Shown here one piece after another: positions 41,935 to 50,201 of a stretch of 64,000 nt of DNA. The notes under the pieces are model-generated. The model worked only from the letters and a program-made list of their open reading frames with translations, was not told the origin of the DNA and ran no database searches. Each line of letters begins with the position of its first letter. Positions within the stretch are counted from its first letter, which is position 1. This DNA comes from Nitrospirillum amazonense (GTDB lineage Bacteria; Pseudomonadota; Alphaproteobacteria; Azospirillales; Azospirillaceae), in assembly GCF_007828045.1 (NCBI RefSeq), contig NZ_VITN01000001.1, forward strand, positions 496,001-560,000, in the 5' to 3' direction. Position numbers and translations under genes: made by a program.

Positions 41935-42502
41935 GGGCATGTCCTTGGTTCGAAGCATCCACCGGATGGGGCGCCAGCAATTGCAGGGCGATCTGCAGGG
42001 TCAGCAGGGTCATGCCCGCCGACATGGCGAGGTAGGGAATCCACAGGGGCGGCGCCCAGGAGGAAAAGGTGGCGTACCCCTCCACCCAAGCCTCATGGCA
42101 CAGCACCCAGGATTTCCAGGAGAAAAAGCCGCAGAACAGGAAGGAGATGAGATCCGCCACCCAGCGGCGCATGCGCTCCACGCCTGCGGGCAGCAGCCCG
42201 CCCACCGCCTCGATGGCGACATGGCCCCGGCGCGACTGGACATAGGCAGCGGACAGGAAGGTGGCGCCGACCAGAAGGAAAATGGCGGTCTCGTCCTGCC
42301 AGTCGGACGATTGGTGCAGGAAGTACCGTGCCAAGGCCTCTTCGGTCATGACGATGCCGGCGGCCACCACCGCCACCGCCGCGACGGTGGCGATGATGCG
42401 GTTGGTCCAGGCCAAGGCCATGCCCGTCCAGCGGATGGGGGCCGACGCTCCCCGGGGCAGGCGCGCAGCCCCTGGCCCCTTGTCAAGCTCGGCAGCCCTC
42501 AT
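41921..42502 (-). CDS. dctQ: TRAP transporter small permease
   Basis: Starting at 42502 (MRAAELDKG), which overlaps the dctP stop by 4 bases. The product of 193 residues has four hydrophobic segments: NRIIATVAAVAVVAAGIVMTEEALARYFL, DETAIFLLVGATFLSAAYVQSRRGHVAIEAV, WVADLISFLFCGFFSWKSW and WIPYLAMSAGMTLLTLQIALQLL. The RRGHV loop is typical of DctQ. It forms the accessory membrane unit that pairs with DctM in this operon. Confidence 0.93.
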   Translation of the reverse strand: MRAAELDKGPGAARLPRGASAPIRWTGMALAWTNRIIATVAAVAVVAAGIVMTEEALARYFLHQSSDWQDETAIFLLVGATFLSAAYVQSRRGHVAIEAVGGLLPAGVERMRRWVADLISFLFCGFFSWKSWVLCHEAWVEGYATFSSWAPPLWIPYLAMSAGMTLLTLQIALQLLAPHPVDASNQGHAHGHG

Positions 42503-43620
42503 GCCACATCCTCGGCCAGCTTCAACAGCGCCGCGGCCTCGGCGGAACGGTCGGCGAAATCCTTCCAGGCGGTGTCGCGGGCGATGGCGCGCCACTCGCC
42601 CATCACCTTGTCGTCCATGTCGACGACTTTCAAGCCCGCCTTGGCGTAGATCTCAGCCACGCGCTGGTCGTCCTTCCTGGCTTCTTCCAGGCCGAAGGGC
42701 TCCAGCGACTCACCCACCGTCAGCAGGGCCTTCTGCTGGGCGGCGGGCAGGCCGTCGAACACGATCTTGGACATCATCAAGGGTTCCAGCATGTACCAGA
42801 AGCTTTTCTGCCGGGCGGCGGTCAGGCTCTTGCTTTGCTCTTCCAGCTTGAAGGAGATCAGGCTGGTGGAACTGGTCACGGCGGCGTCCAGGTTGCCGGT
42901 CTGCATACCGGCATAAATCTCGTTGGACGGAATGGAGGAGACGGCGGCGCCGGCCGCCTTGAACATCATGTCCATTTCCCGTGACCCGCCCCGGATCTTG
43001 ATGCCCTTCACGTCGGCGGGATGCAGCACCGGCGTGCCGCGCGCGGCGACGCCGCCCGCCTGCCACACCCAGGTCAGGATTTTCACGCCCTTGGCCTCCA
43101 GCGCCTTGGTCAGCGCCTCGCCGATGGGCTTCTTCTTCCAGGCCAGGCCCTGCTCATACGTGGTCACCAGGCAGGGCATCAGGCCCAGGTTCATCTCCGG
43201 GACCTCGCCGCCGCCGTAGGGCATGGGATAAAGGGTGAAGTCCAAGGCACCCTTCCGCAGGGCCTGCAACTGCGCCACCGTCTTCATGAGGGAGGAGGCG
43301 GGGTAGACCTCGAACTTCAGGGCGCCCTTGGTCTCCGCCTCCACCTGCGCCGCGAACTTGCGGCACAGCCGGTCACGGAAATCGCCCTCCGTCAGCGTGC
43401 CGCCCGGGAACTGGTGGGAGATTTTCAAGGTGGTTTGGGCCTGGGCCAGGGTGGGGAGCAAGCCGCCGGCGCTCAGCACCGTGCCGCCCAGGGTCAGGGC
43501 GACGGGGCTGGCCGCCATGCCCCCCAGCAGGGCGCGGCGCGACAAGGCGATGTTGGACCTTTGATCGGTCGAGGTCTGATCGGTCGAAGTCTGATCGGTC
43601 GAAGTCTGATCGGTCGGCAT
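42499..43620 (-). CDS. dctP: TRAP transporter substrate-binding protein, Tat-exported
   Basis: Starting at 43620, with GAGGAA 9 bases upstream. The product of 373 residues opens with a low-complexity stretch of four TDQTS-type units, encoded by a 15-base tandem repeat. It then has a twin-arginine signal (ALSRRALLGGMAASPVALTLGG). The mature DctP fold follows: TLKISHQFPGGTLTEGDFRDRLCRKFAAQVEAETKGALKFEVYPASSL, VPEMNLGLMPCLVTTYEQ, ILTWVWQAGGVAARG, DVKGIKIRGGSREMDMMFKAAGAAVSSIPSNEIYAGMQTGNLDAAVTS. It is the first gene of dctP-Q-M and is divergent from the GntR regulator. The likely ligand is malonate, by context. Confidence 0.94.
   Translation of the reverse strand: MPTDQTSTDQTSTDQTSTDQRSNIALSRRALLGGMAASPVALTLGGTVLSAGGLLPTLAQAQTTLKISHQFPGGTLTEGDFRDRLCRKFAAQVEAETKGALKFEVYPASSLMKTVAQLQALRKGALDFTLYPMPYGGGEVPEMNLGLMPCLVTTYEQGLAWKKKPIGEALTKALEAKGVKILTWVWQAGGVAARGTPVLHPADVKGIKIRGGSREMDMMFKAAGAAVSSIPSNEIYAGMQTGNLDAAVTSSTSLISFKLEEQSKSLTAARQKSFWYMLEPLMMSKIVFDGLPAAQQKALLTVGESLEPFGLEEARKDDQRVAEIYAKAGLKVVDMDDKVMGEWRAIARDTAWKDFADRSAEAAALLKLAEDVA
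43562..43616 (-). repeat. 15-base tandem repeat inside the 5' end of dctP
   Basis: About 3.5 copies of a 15-base unit (GATCGGTCGAAGTCT on the plus strand) encode the repeated Thr-Asp-Gln-Thr-Ser before the Tat signal. Copy number could vary between strains without a frameshift. Confidence 0.9.
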
Positions 43621-44006
43621 GGGGGCGTGTTCCTCACCGTGGGCAGGCGCCGGTCTTCTTCTGGTCCGGCGTGGGGTTGGGCCTGAAGCGTCGGTTCTGA
43701 CAAGGAAACAGATAAAGACGGGGCCGGATGTGGCGGTCCGCTCCAGCACTTGGGCGCCAACTCCGGCGCGCCATCCTCCCGGCTTCCGCAATTGCTCAGT
43801 AAATGCTGCAATGGCGAAATATGTGTTTATTTGCAGATGCTTGGGTAACGGAAGCATGTCAGAGCGACCCGGAGGCGTCAATCTCTGAAACGCAAGATTG
43901 TGTGTCTTGCATGCATGAAGATGACTGGTGTATGCGTAAAATCAGGCAAGGGGATGTCGGTCGTCGGCCGCCGATAACGCCTGCCCTGCCCCGGATGAGG
44001 TGACCC
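43621..44006. promoter_or_regulatory. Divergent control region of the malonate locus
   Basis: 386 bases separate dctP (minus) and the GntR regulator gene (plus). The half nearest the regulator is AT-richer and contains a MatR-like palindrome at 43905-43921. No further gene is seen. Confidence 0.6.
43905..43921. promoter_or_regulatory. MatR-like operator palindrome
   Basis: TCTTGCATGCATGAAGA is an imperfect palindrome around TGCATGCA. From memory, the Rhizobium MatR operator is TCTTGTATACACGA; the site here matches 11 of those 14 bases. It lies between the transporter operon and the FadR-type regulator gene, so it could control both directions. Confidence 0.6.
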
Positions 44007-44726
44007 ATGGCCCTTCCCGAAACCCGTTCCGAGCAATTGGCCCGCGCGCTGGAAGATGATATCTGCGCCGGCCGCGCCCTGCCGGGCATGCGGCTGGACG
44101 AACAGGTGCTGGCCCAGCGTTTCGGCACCTCGCGCACCCCGGTGCGGGAGGCGTTGAAGATGCTGGCGGCCCAGGGCTTCGTGGAAATCCGCCCGCGTCA
44201 GGGCGCCGTGGTGGTGGGCCTGGACGTGCGCCAGGTGCTTGAGCTGTTCGAGATCATGGCCGTGCTGGAGGGCTTGTGCGCCCGCCTGGCCGCCCGCCGC
44301 ATGACGCCGGCGGAACGGGCGGATCTGATGGCCGTCCACGCCGAGTGCCAGCGCCTGGCGGCGGCCGGCGACCCCGACGTCTACTATGCCATGAACACCC
44401 GCTTTCACGAGGTGATCTACGCCGGCAGCCACAACCGCCAGCTGGAGGAAGAGACGCGGCGGGTGCGCAACCGGCTGTCCCCCTATCGCCGCAACCAGTT
44501 GCACCAACTGGGGCGTGTCGCGAAGTCGGTGCAGGAGCATGACGACGTGGTGCGCGCCTTGCTGGAGGGCGACCCCGATCGGGCGGAAAGCCTGATGCGG
44601 CGCCACATCGGCATCCAGGGCGACAGCCTGTCCGACTTCGTGTCCAACATGTCGACACCGCAGGCCGTGTCCAGCCCTCCGCCGGCCTTGGCGGGTACGC
44701 TCGGCCGGCCTACCATTGTGCGGTGA
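44007..44726 (+). CDS. GntR-family (FadR/FCD) regulator, MatR-like
   Basis: The protein has 239 residues. Residues 5-72 form the GntR winged helix (ARALEDDICAGRALPGMRLDEQVLAQRFGTSRTPVREALKMLAAQGFVEIRPRQGAVV). Residues about 80-210 are the FCD effector domain, with metal-binding residues in YYAMNTRFHEVIYAGSHN and RNQLHQLGRV/EHDDVVRALLEGD. Genes for malonyl-CoA decarboxylase and synthetase follow, and a MatR-like palindrome precedes it. It therefore very probably represses the locus until malonate (or malonyl-CoA) binds. Confidence 0.92.
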   Translation: MALPETRSEQLARALEDDICAGRALPGMRLDEQVLAQRFGTSRTPVREALKMLAAQGFVEIRPRQGAVVVGLDVRQVLELFEIMAVLEGLCARLAARRMTPAERADLMAVHAECQRLAAAGDPDVYYAMNTRFHEVIYAGSHNRQLEEETRRVRNRLSPYRRNQLHQLGRVAKSVQEHDDVVRALLEGDPDRAESLMRRHIGIQGDSLSDFVSNMSTPQAVSSPPPALAGTLGRPTIVR

Positions 44727-44751
44727 CCGCTCGCCGCTATCTCACTCCGTG

Positions 44752-44793
44752 GTTCGCCCACCCCGGTTCGCCCATTCCAGTTTGCCCATTCCA
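44752..44793 (+). repeat. 14-base tandem repeat before the malonyl-CoA decarboxylase gene
   Basis: Three 14-base units (GTTCGCCCACCCCG, GTTCGCCCATTCCA, GTTTGCCCATTCCA) with a partial fourth lie between the regulator gene and the decarboxylase start. They may affect the leader or spacing; function unknown. Confidence 0.8.
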
Positions 44794-44819
44794 GTTTGCA
44801 AGGCCATGAGGTCCAGCCC

Positions 44820-46325
44820 ATGAGCAGCAGCACCTTCTTCCGGTCCCTGTTGACGACCATCGCCGATCGTGGCCGCGCCCTGGTGCGCCGTCACGGCCCC
44901 ATGGTGGAGGATTTACTGGAGGACGCGGCCAAGCTGATGCCGCTGTCCGCCAAGGGGCAGCCCAAGCGCGACCTGCCCACCCTGTGCGACACCCTGCTGT
45001 CCGGCCGGGGTGAGGCCTCTGGCGTGGCGCTGGCGGGCCAGATTCTGGACCAGTGGGCGCGGCTGGACACCACGGGCCAGCGCGCCTTCCTGCTGGACTT
45101 GGCCTATCGTTTCGGGCCCGATCCAATCAAGCTGGACAAGGCGATTGACGCCTATCGCGCGGCGCCGGGCGCCGACACGGCGCTGGCCCTGCACAACGCG
45201 GCCGAGGCGCGGCGGCAGGAGCTGTTCCGCCGTCTGAACCTGGCCCCCGGTGGGACCGAGGCGGTGGTGCGCATGCGCGAGGCCCTGTTCCGGGTGATGG
45301 CCGACGCGCAGGGCGTGGAAAAGCAGGCGCTGGAGGCGGTGGACGCCGACTTTAGCCACCTGCTGGCCAGCTGGTTCAACCGCGGTTTCCTGGTGCTGCG
45401 CCACATCGACTGGACGACGCCGGCCAACATCCTGGAAAAGATCATCCGGTATGAGGCGGTGCACACCATCCGCGACTGGGACGACCTGCGACGCCGCCTG
45501 GCGCCGGCCGACCGCCGCTGCTTCTCCTTCTTCCATCCCCAGCTGCCCGACGACCCGCTGATCTTCGTGGAGGTGGCGCTGGCGCCGGACATCCCGGCCA
45601 GTATCGACGCCCTGCTGGCGGAAGGCCGCGCGCCCATGGCGGAGGAAGACGCGACCACCGCCGTATTCTATTCCATCTCCAACTGCCAGGAGGGGCTGCG
45701 CGGCGTTTCCTTCGGCAACTTCCTGATCAAGCAGGTGGTGGAGGATTTGCGGGGAGAACTGCCCAACCTGCGCACCTTCGTCACGCTGTCGCCCGTGCCG
45801 GCCTTCGCCAAATGGCTGGCGCGGGAGCGCGGGGACGAGGCGTCTGCCGTGCTGGCGCCGGCGGACAAGGCCATCCTGGCGGCGCTGGACCAGCCGGACT
45901 GGCAGCGCGATCCGGGCACCGCCGCCACCGTGTCGCCTGTGCTGCTGCAGGCGGCGGCGCACTATTTCCTGAAGGCCAAGTCCCGCGGCAACAAGCCGGT
46001 GGATCCGGTCGCCCGCTTCCACCTGGGCAATGGCGCCCGGCTGGAACGCCTGAACTTCCTGGGCGATTTGTCGCCCAAGGGCCTGACCCAATCGCATGGC
46101 CTGATGGTCAATTACCTCTATAAGCTGGACGACATCGAAACCAACCACGAGCGCTACGCCGACAAGGGGGAGGTGGTGGCCGCGGCGGCCGTCCGCCGCC
46201 ACCTGAAGGCTGAGAGCGGCGCGGACGAACCCAAGCCGTCCAAGCCTGACCCCAGGCCTGGCAAGGACGGGGCGCCCAAGCGCGCCCGCCCCGCCGCCGA
46301 TACCGCCCCGCCGCCTGTCGTTTAA
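44820..46325 (+). CDS. matA: Malonyl-CoA decarboxylase
   Basis: Start ATG 44820 (MSSSTFFRSLLTTIADRGRAL), with GAGG about 9 bases upstream. The 501-residue protein is full length for this family: an N-terminal helical domain (about 1-180) and a C-terminal GNAT-like catalytic domain. Family blocks include FLVLRHIDWTTPANILEKIIRYEAVHTIRDWDDLRRRL, CFSFFHPQLPDDPLIFVEVALA, STTAVFYSISNCQEGLRGVSFGNFLIKQVVEDL and NLRTFVTLSPVPAFAKWL. NGARLERLNFLGDLSPKGLTQSHGLMVNYLY carries the catalytic His/Tyr. It converts malonyl-CoA to acetyl-CoA. The C-terminal 60 residues are a charged Pro/Lys tail. Confidence 0.96.
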   Translation: MSSSTFFRSLLTTIADRGRALVRRHGPMVEDLLEDAAKLMPLSAKGQPKRDLPTLCDTLLSGRGEASGVALAGQILDQWARLDTTGQRAFLLDLAYRFGPDPIKLDKAIDAYRAAPGADTALALHNAAEARRQELFRRLNLAPGGTEAVVRMREALFRVMADAQGVEKQALEAVDADFSHLLASWFNRGFLVLRHIDWTTPANILEKIIRYEAVHTIRDWDDLRRRLAPADRRCFSFFHPQLPDDPLIFVEVALAPDIPASIDALLAEGRAPMAEEDATTAVFYSISNCQEGLRGVSFGNFLIKQVVEDLRGELPNLRTFVTLSPVPAFAKWLARERGDEASAVLAPADKAILAALDQPDWQRDPGTAATVSPVLLQAAAHYFLKAKSRGNKPVDPVARFHLGNGARLERLNFLGDLSPKGLTQSHGLMVNYLYKLDDIETNHERYADKGEVVAAAAVRRHLKAESGADEPKPSKPDPRPGKDGAPKRARPAADTAPPPVV

Positions 46326-46375
46326 GTCTCAATAATAACAACGCCCCAAGAAGACGCCGGAGAGTGAAGACCACC

Positions 46376-47917
46376 ATGGCCAACCATCTCTTTTCCCTGA
46401 TCCTGAGCCGCATGCCGGCGCCGGAGACGCCGTTCATCATCATTCCGGACGCCAAGGGCCAGCCCGAGCGGACCTTGACCTACGGCGACATGACGGCGTT
46501 GTCGGCGCGCATAGCCAATCTGCTGGTGGCCCGGGGGGTGAAGCCGGGCGACCGCGTGGCGGTGCAGGTGGAAAAGAGCGCCGAGGCCATCATGCTCTAT
46601 CTCGCCTGCGTGCGGGCGGGCGCCATCTACCTCCCGCTGAACACCGGCTACACCCTGGCGGAACTTGACTATTTCATCGGCGACGCCACGCCCCACCTGG
46701 TGGTGTGCGATCCCGCCAAGGCGGGCCCCATGACGGAACTGGCCCACGCCAAGGGCGTGGCGGCGGTGGAAACGCTGGGGGGCCAGGGCGCGGCCGATGC
46801 CGGCACCCTGCTGGCGGCGGCGCTGGAACAGTCCAGCACCTTCGCGGACATCGACCGTGGCGCCGACGACCTGGCCGCCATCCTCTACACCTCAGGCACC
46901 ACCGGCCGGTCCAAGGGCGCCATGCTCAGCCATGACAACCTGGCCTCCAACGCCCTGACCCTGGTGGACTATTGGCAGTTCACGGGCCGCGACGTGCTGC
47001 TGCACGCCCTGCCCATCTTCCACACCCACGGCCTGTTCGTGGCCACCAACACCCTGCTGCTGGCCGGCGGCACCATGATCTTCTTGGGCCGCTTCGATGC
47101 CGACGAGGTCATGCGCCAGTTGCCGCGCGCCACCACCATGATGGGCGTCCCCACCTTCTATGTCCGCCTGCTGCAGCATCCGGGCCTGACCAAGGAGGCG
47201 ACGGCCCATATGCGGCTGTTCATCTCCGGCTCCGCCCCCTTGCTGGCCGAGACCCATGACAGCTGGCGCGCCCGCACCGGCCTGGCCATCCTGGAACGGT
47301 ACGGCATGACCGAGACCAACATGAACACGTCCAACCCCTATGACGGTGACCGGGTGGCCGGCACCGTGGGCTTCCCCCTGCCGGGCGTGGCCCTGCGCGT
47401 GGTGGATCCGGAAACAGGGGCCGCCATTCCCCAGGGCGAGATCGGCATGATCGAGGTGCGCGGCCCCAACGTCTTCAAGGGCTATTGGCAGATGCCGGAA
47501 AAAACGGCGGCCGAGTTCCGGCCGGATGGCTTCTTCATCACCGGCGACCTGGGCAAGATCGACGCCCGGGGGTATGTCCACATCGTCGGACGGGGCAAGG
47601 ACCTGGTCATCTCCGGCGGCTACAACGTCTATCCCAAGGAGATCGAGACAGAGATCGACGGCCTGCCCGGGGTGGTGGAAAGTGCCGTCATCGGCGTGCC
47701 GCATCCGGATTTCGGTGAAGGGGTGACGGCCGTGGTGGTGCGCGAAAAGGGGGCGGCCGTGGATGAGGCCGCCGTGCTGGCCGCCCTGGACGGCCGCCTG
47801 GCCAAGTTCAAGCAGCCCAAGCGCGTGCTGTTCGTGGACGACCTGCCGCGCAACACCATGGGCAAGGTGCAGAAGAACCTGCTGCGCCAGGAATACCAGG
47901 GGCTTTACAGGAAATAG
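46376..47917 (+). CDS. matB: Malonyl-CoA synthetase (malonate-CoA ligase)
   Basis: Starting at 46376 (MANHLFSLILSRMPAPETPFIII), as in other MatB proteins; an in-frame GTG at 46364 is the alternative. The 513 residues show the adenylate-forming core: DLAAILYTSGTTGRSKGAMLSH (phosphate loop), LPIFHTHGLFVATNTLLLAGG, ERYGMTETNMNTSNPYDG, GFFITGDLGKIDARGYVHIVGRGKDLVISGGYNVYPKEIE and LPRNTMGKVQKNLLR with the catalytic Lys. The ERYGMTETNMNTSNPY and RTHGLF-type residues are MatB hallmarks. It makes malonyl-CoA from malonate, CoA and ATP, feeding matA 51 bases upstream. An intrinsic terminator follows. Confidence 0.97.
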   Translation: MANHLFSLILSRMPAPETPFIIIPDAKGQPERTLTYGDMTALSARIANLLVARGVKPGDRVAVQVEKSAEAIMLYLACVRAGAIYLPLNTGYTLAELDYFIGDATPHLVVCDPAKAGPMTELAHAKGVAAVETLGGQGAADAGTLLAAALEQSSTFADIDRGADDLAAILYTSGTTGRSKGAMLSHDNLASNALTLVDYWQFTGRDVLLHALPIFHTHGLFVATNTLLLAGGTMIFLGRFDADEVMRQLPRATTMMGVPTFYVRLLQHPGLTKEATAHMRLFISGSAPLLAETHDSWRARTGLAILERYGMTETNMNTSNPYDGDRVAGTVGFPLPGVALRVVDPETGAAIPQGEIGMIEVRGPNVFKGYWQMPEKTAAEFRPDGFFITGDLGKIDARGYVHIVGRGKDLVISGGYNVYPKEIETEIDGLPGVVESAVIGVPHPDFGEGVTAVVVREKGAAVDEAAVLAALDGRLAKFKQPKRVLFVDDLPRNTMGKVQKNLLRQEYQGLYRK

Positions 47918-47951
47918 CCCCTCGTCCGCCGCGCGGTGAAGTCGGCATAAA

Positions 47952-47983
47952 AAAGACCGGATGGGACCCCCCACCCGGTCTTT
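47952..47983 (+). terminator. Intrinsic terminator after matB
   Basis: AAAGACCGG / CCGGTCTTT arms around a 14-base loop, with a preceding A-run and TTTC after the stem. It ends the malonate operon and may also stop the convergent small gene. Confidence 0.85.
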
Positions 47984-48051
47984 CACTTTCAGGACCCCGG
48001 CACCCGGTTCGGATGGACGGCGGTCCTAAATGGCCAGTGGCCCGCGACGGA

Positions 48052-48219
48052 TCAATGCCGCGTGTGTTCGTCGATCTTCTCTTTCAGCCTGAGCTTTTCG
48101 AATTTCATGCGCTGCACAAGGGCGCTGTCATGATAGGGGCGTGCCAGCTCGCTATGGATACGGTCTTCCAAACTGGCATGCTTCTGGCGCAGGCTTTCGA
48201 CGAAATTGTCAGTGGCCAT
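48052..48219 (-). CDS. YdcH-family (DUF465) small protein
   Basis: A 55-residue protein, MATDNFVESLRQKHASLED, then RIHSELARPYHDSALVQRM, then KFEKLRLKEKIDEHTRH, from an ATG with a strong GGAGGGAA site 4-5 bases upstream. DUF465 proteins have exactly this layout: a helical hairpin with a conserved LKxxKLxLKExI-like end and a mid HPD/PYHDS turn. Function in the cell is unknown although the family is widespread. It is separate from the malonate operon and convergent with it. Confidence 0.9.
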   Translation of the reverse strand: MATDNFVESLRQKHASLEDRIHSELARPYHDSALVQRMKFEKLRLKEKIDEHTRH

Positions 48220-48627
48220 AGTTCCCTCCAGCTATCTGTTCAAGGGATAAAGGCGTGATCGCCCTGAGTGCCTTAGACGATGGTCCGGTTCTGGCAGTAG
48301 TTCCATCCCGTTGGCCGCCGGCGCAGCAAGACTGGCGCCAACGTATATTTTCTTTTATTGACGCATCCGTCATCGGGCGACAATCGGCGCCTTGATGCGG
48401 TCATGCCGCGTTTCAAAAGCTTACGCCCCTCATAGGCCGAAGTCTTCAACAAAATAGGATAGTGCTAGACGAAGGGCAGGGGCGCCAACCCCCGGTCCAG
48501 CCGCCTATGACAGCACCGTGACAGCCATATGACACCCGAAAAGCGCTGGGTTTCAAGGCTTCTTGAAATATGGGTAATTGCCCGTATTATAAGGGCCGAC
48601 CCGTACCCCGATCGGATAAGCGCCGCC
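48220..48627. promoter_or_regulatory. Divergent region with two palindromes
   Basis: 408 bases between the DUF465 gene and the MFS gene, AT-richer in its right half. TTTCAAG-N4-CTTGAAA, a perfect 7-base inverted repeat at 48551-48568, and a near-palindrome GGGTAATTGCCC at 48572-48583 lie 45-77 bases before the MFS start and look like regulator sites. No gene is visible. Confidence 0.55.
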
Positions 48628-49971
48628 ATGACCGATGTGATCGCCCCCAAGAACTCCTATGGATCCGCTCCCCCGTTGGCGCGGCACCTGGCCCGGCGGG
48701 TGGATGGTCGCATCCATTATGGCTGGGTGGCGGCCGCCCTGGCCTTCACCACGCTGCTGGTGGGGGCGGGGGTGCGGGCAGCCCCGGGCGTGTTGTTCGT
48801 GCCCTTGGAACAGGCGCTGGGCTGGGACCGCGCCACCATCGCGGCGGCGGTGTCGCTGAACATCTTCCTCTATGGCTTCATGGGTCCGTTCGCGGCCGCC
48901 CTGATGCAGGCTGTCGGCGTCCGGCGCACGATCCTGACAGGCCTGGGCCTGCTGGCGGTGACGACCATCACCAGTACCCTGATGACCCGGCCCTGGCAGA
49001 TGATGCTGTTCTGGGGCCTGCTGGTGGGCCTGGGCACGGGCCTGACCTCCATGACCCTGGCGGCCACCGTGGTGAACCGCTGGTTCATCAAGCAGCGCGG
49101 CCTGGTCATGGGCCTGCTGACCGCCAGCTCGGCCACGGGCCAGCTGGTGTTCCTGCCGGGCATGGCGGCCTTGGCCACCCATTTCGGCTGGCAGGCGGTG
49201 GGTCTGACGGTGGGGGGTGCTGCCCTGGCGCTGGTGCCGCTGGTGGCCCTATTGCTGCCCGACAGCCCCCGCGCCGTGGGCCTGGCGCCCCTGGGCGGCA
49301 CCCTGGAGGATGAACTGCCGCCAATTGGTGCACGGGGGGCCAGCAGCAACCCCATCGTCATCGCCTTCACCACCCTGGGCCGGGCGTCCAGGTCGGTGGA
49401 TTTCTGGCTGTTGTTCGGCAGCTTCTTCGTATGCGGCTTGTCAACCAACGGCCTGATCGGCACCCACCTCATCTCCGCCTGTTTCGACCAGGGCATCCCC
49501 GAGGTGGCGGCCGCCAGCCTGCTGGCCCTGATGGGCCTGTTCGACCTGGTGGGCACCACCGGGTCCGGCTGGCTGTCCGATCGGGTGGACAGCCGCAAGC
49601 TGCTGTTCTGGTATTACGGCCTGCGCGGCCTGTCCTTGTTCTACCTGCCCCTGTCGGGCTTCAGCCTGTACGGCCTGTCGGTCTTCGCCGCCTTCTACGG
49701 CCTGGATTGGATCGCCACCGTGCCGCCCACCGTGCGCCTGGTCACCGACCGCTTCGGCCGCCGCGACGCGCCCGTGGTCTTCGGCTGGGTGGGGGCGGGC
49801 CATCAGATGGGCGCGGCCCTGGCCGCCTACGGCACCGGCATCATCCGCACCGAGTGGGGCAGCTATTTCCCCGCCTTCCAGGTCGCCGGCCTGGCTTGCG
49901 TGCTGACCGCCATCATGGTGCTGTTCATCAACCGCCGCCGCAACAGCGCCACGCTGGCGGCGGCGGAGTGA
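48628..49971 (+). CDS. MFS transporter, OFA (oxalate/formate antiporter-like) family
   Basis: Starting at 48628 (MTDVIAPKNSYGSAPP). The 447 residues form twelve helices. Family blocks include HYGWVAAALAFTTLLVGAGVRAAPGVLFVPLEQALGWDRATIAAAVSLNIFLYGFMGPFAAALMQ, MTLAATVVNRWFIKQRGLVMGLLTASSATGQLVF, TGSGWLSDRVDSRKLLFWYYGLRGLSL and PTVRLVTDRFGRRDAPVVFGWVGAGHQMGAALAAY. The branch carries monocarboxylates and similar anions in exchange for others. No metabolic partner is adjacent, so the substrate is open. Two palindromes sit close upstream, but no regulator gene is next to it. Confidence 0.9.
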   Translation: MTDVIAPKNSYGSAPPLARHLARRVDGRIHYGWVAAALAFTTLLVGAGVRAAPGVLFVPLEQALGWDRATIAAAVSLNIFLYGFMGPFAAALMQAVGVRRTILTGLGLLAVTTITSTLMTRPWQMMLFWGLLVGLGTGLTSMTLAATVVNRWFIKQRGLVMGLLTASSATGQLVFLPGMAALATHFGWQAVGLTVGGAALALVPLVALLLPDSPRAVGLAPLGGTLEDELPPIGARGASSNPIVIAFTTLGRASRSVDFWLLFGSFFVCGLSTNGLIGTHLISACFDQGIPEVAAASLLALMGLFDLVGTTGSGWLSDRVDSRKLLFWYYGLRGLSLFYLPLSGFSLYGLSVFAAFYGLDWIATVPPTVRLVTDRFGRRDAPVVFGWVGAGHQMGAALAAYGTGIIRTEWGSYFPAFQVAGLACVLTAIMVLFINRRRNSATLAAAE

Positions 49972-49990
49972 ACGCTGTCCGATAAAGACT

Positions 49991-50077
49991 GTAGGCCGCG
50001 ACCGCGGCCGCCGGAGCGAGCACCGCAGGGCGCAGCGAGGATAGCCGAGGGGCGGATGCCCCGCTGGCGCCTGAAGC
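49991..50077 (+). repeat. Dispersed intergenic repeat, short subtype, copy 3
   Basis: GGCCGCGACCGCGGCC, then GCCGGAGCGAGCACCGC, GCGCAGCGAGGATAGCCGA, GGATGCCCCGCTGGCGCCTG. It matches the copies at 37323 and 37426 with scattered changes and lies just after the MFS gene. Confidence 0.85.
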
Positions 50078-50092
50078 AGTTTATCAAAGATA

Positions 50093-50196
50093 CTTAGGCC
50101 GCGACCGGGGCCGCCGGAGCGAGACACCCAGTTTACGTAAAGGGGGGCGCAGCGAGGATAGCCGAGGGGCGGATGGCCGCGCCCGTCGCTTGAGGG
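50093..50196 (+). repeat. Dispersed intergenic repeat, long subtype, copy 4
   Basis: Starts 102 bases after copy 3. It contains the long-subtype insertion after GAGACACC and ends GTCGCTTGAGGGG, like the minus-strand copy at 11501-11604. It ends just before the stop codon of the convergent ABC permease gene. Confidence 0.85.
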
Positions 50197-50201
50197 GAGA
50201 C

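Noticed and set aside
43562-43616. Possible CRISPR-like short repeat array
   Set aside because: Units are 15 bases, directly abutting, in coding frame and without spacers.
48013-48258. Plus-strand frame of 81 codons
   Set aside because: It opposes the minus-strand DUF465 gene, which has a strong ribosome site and family match.
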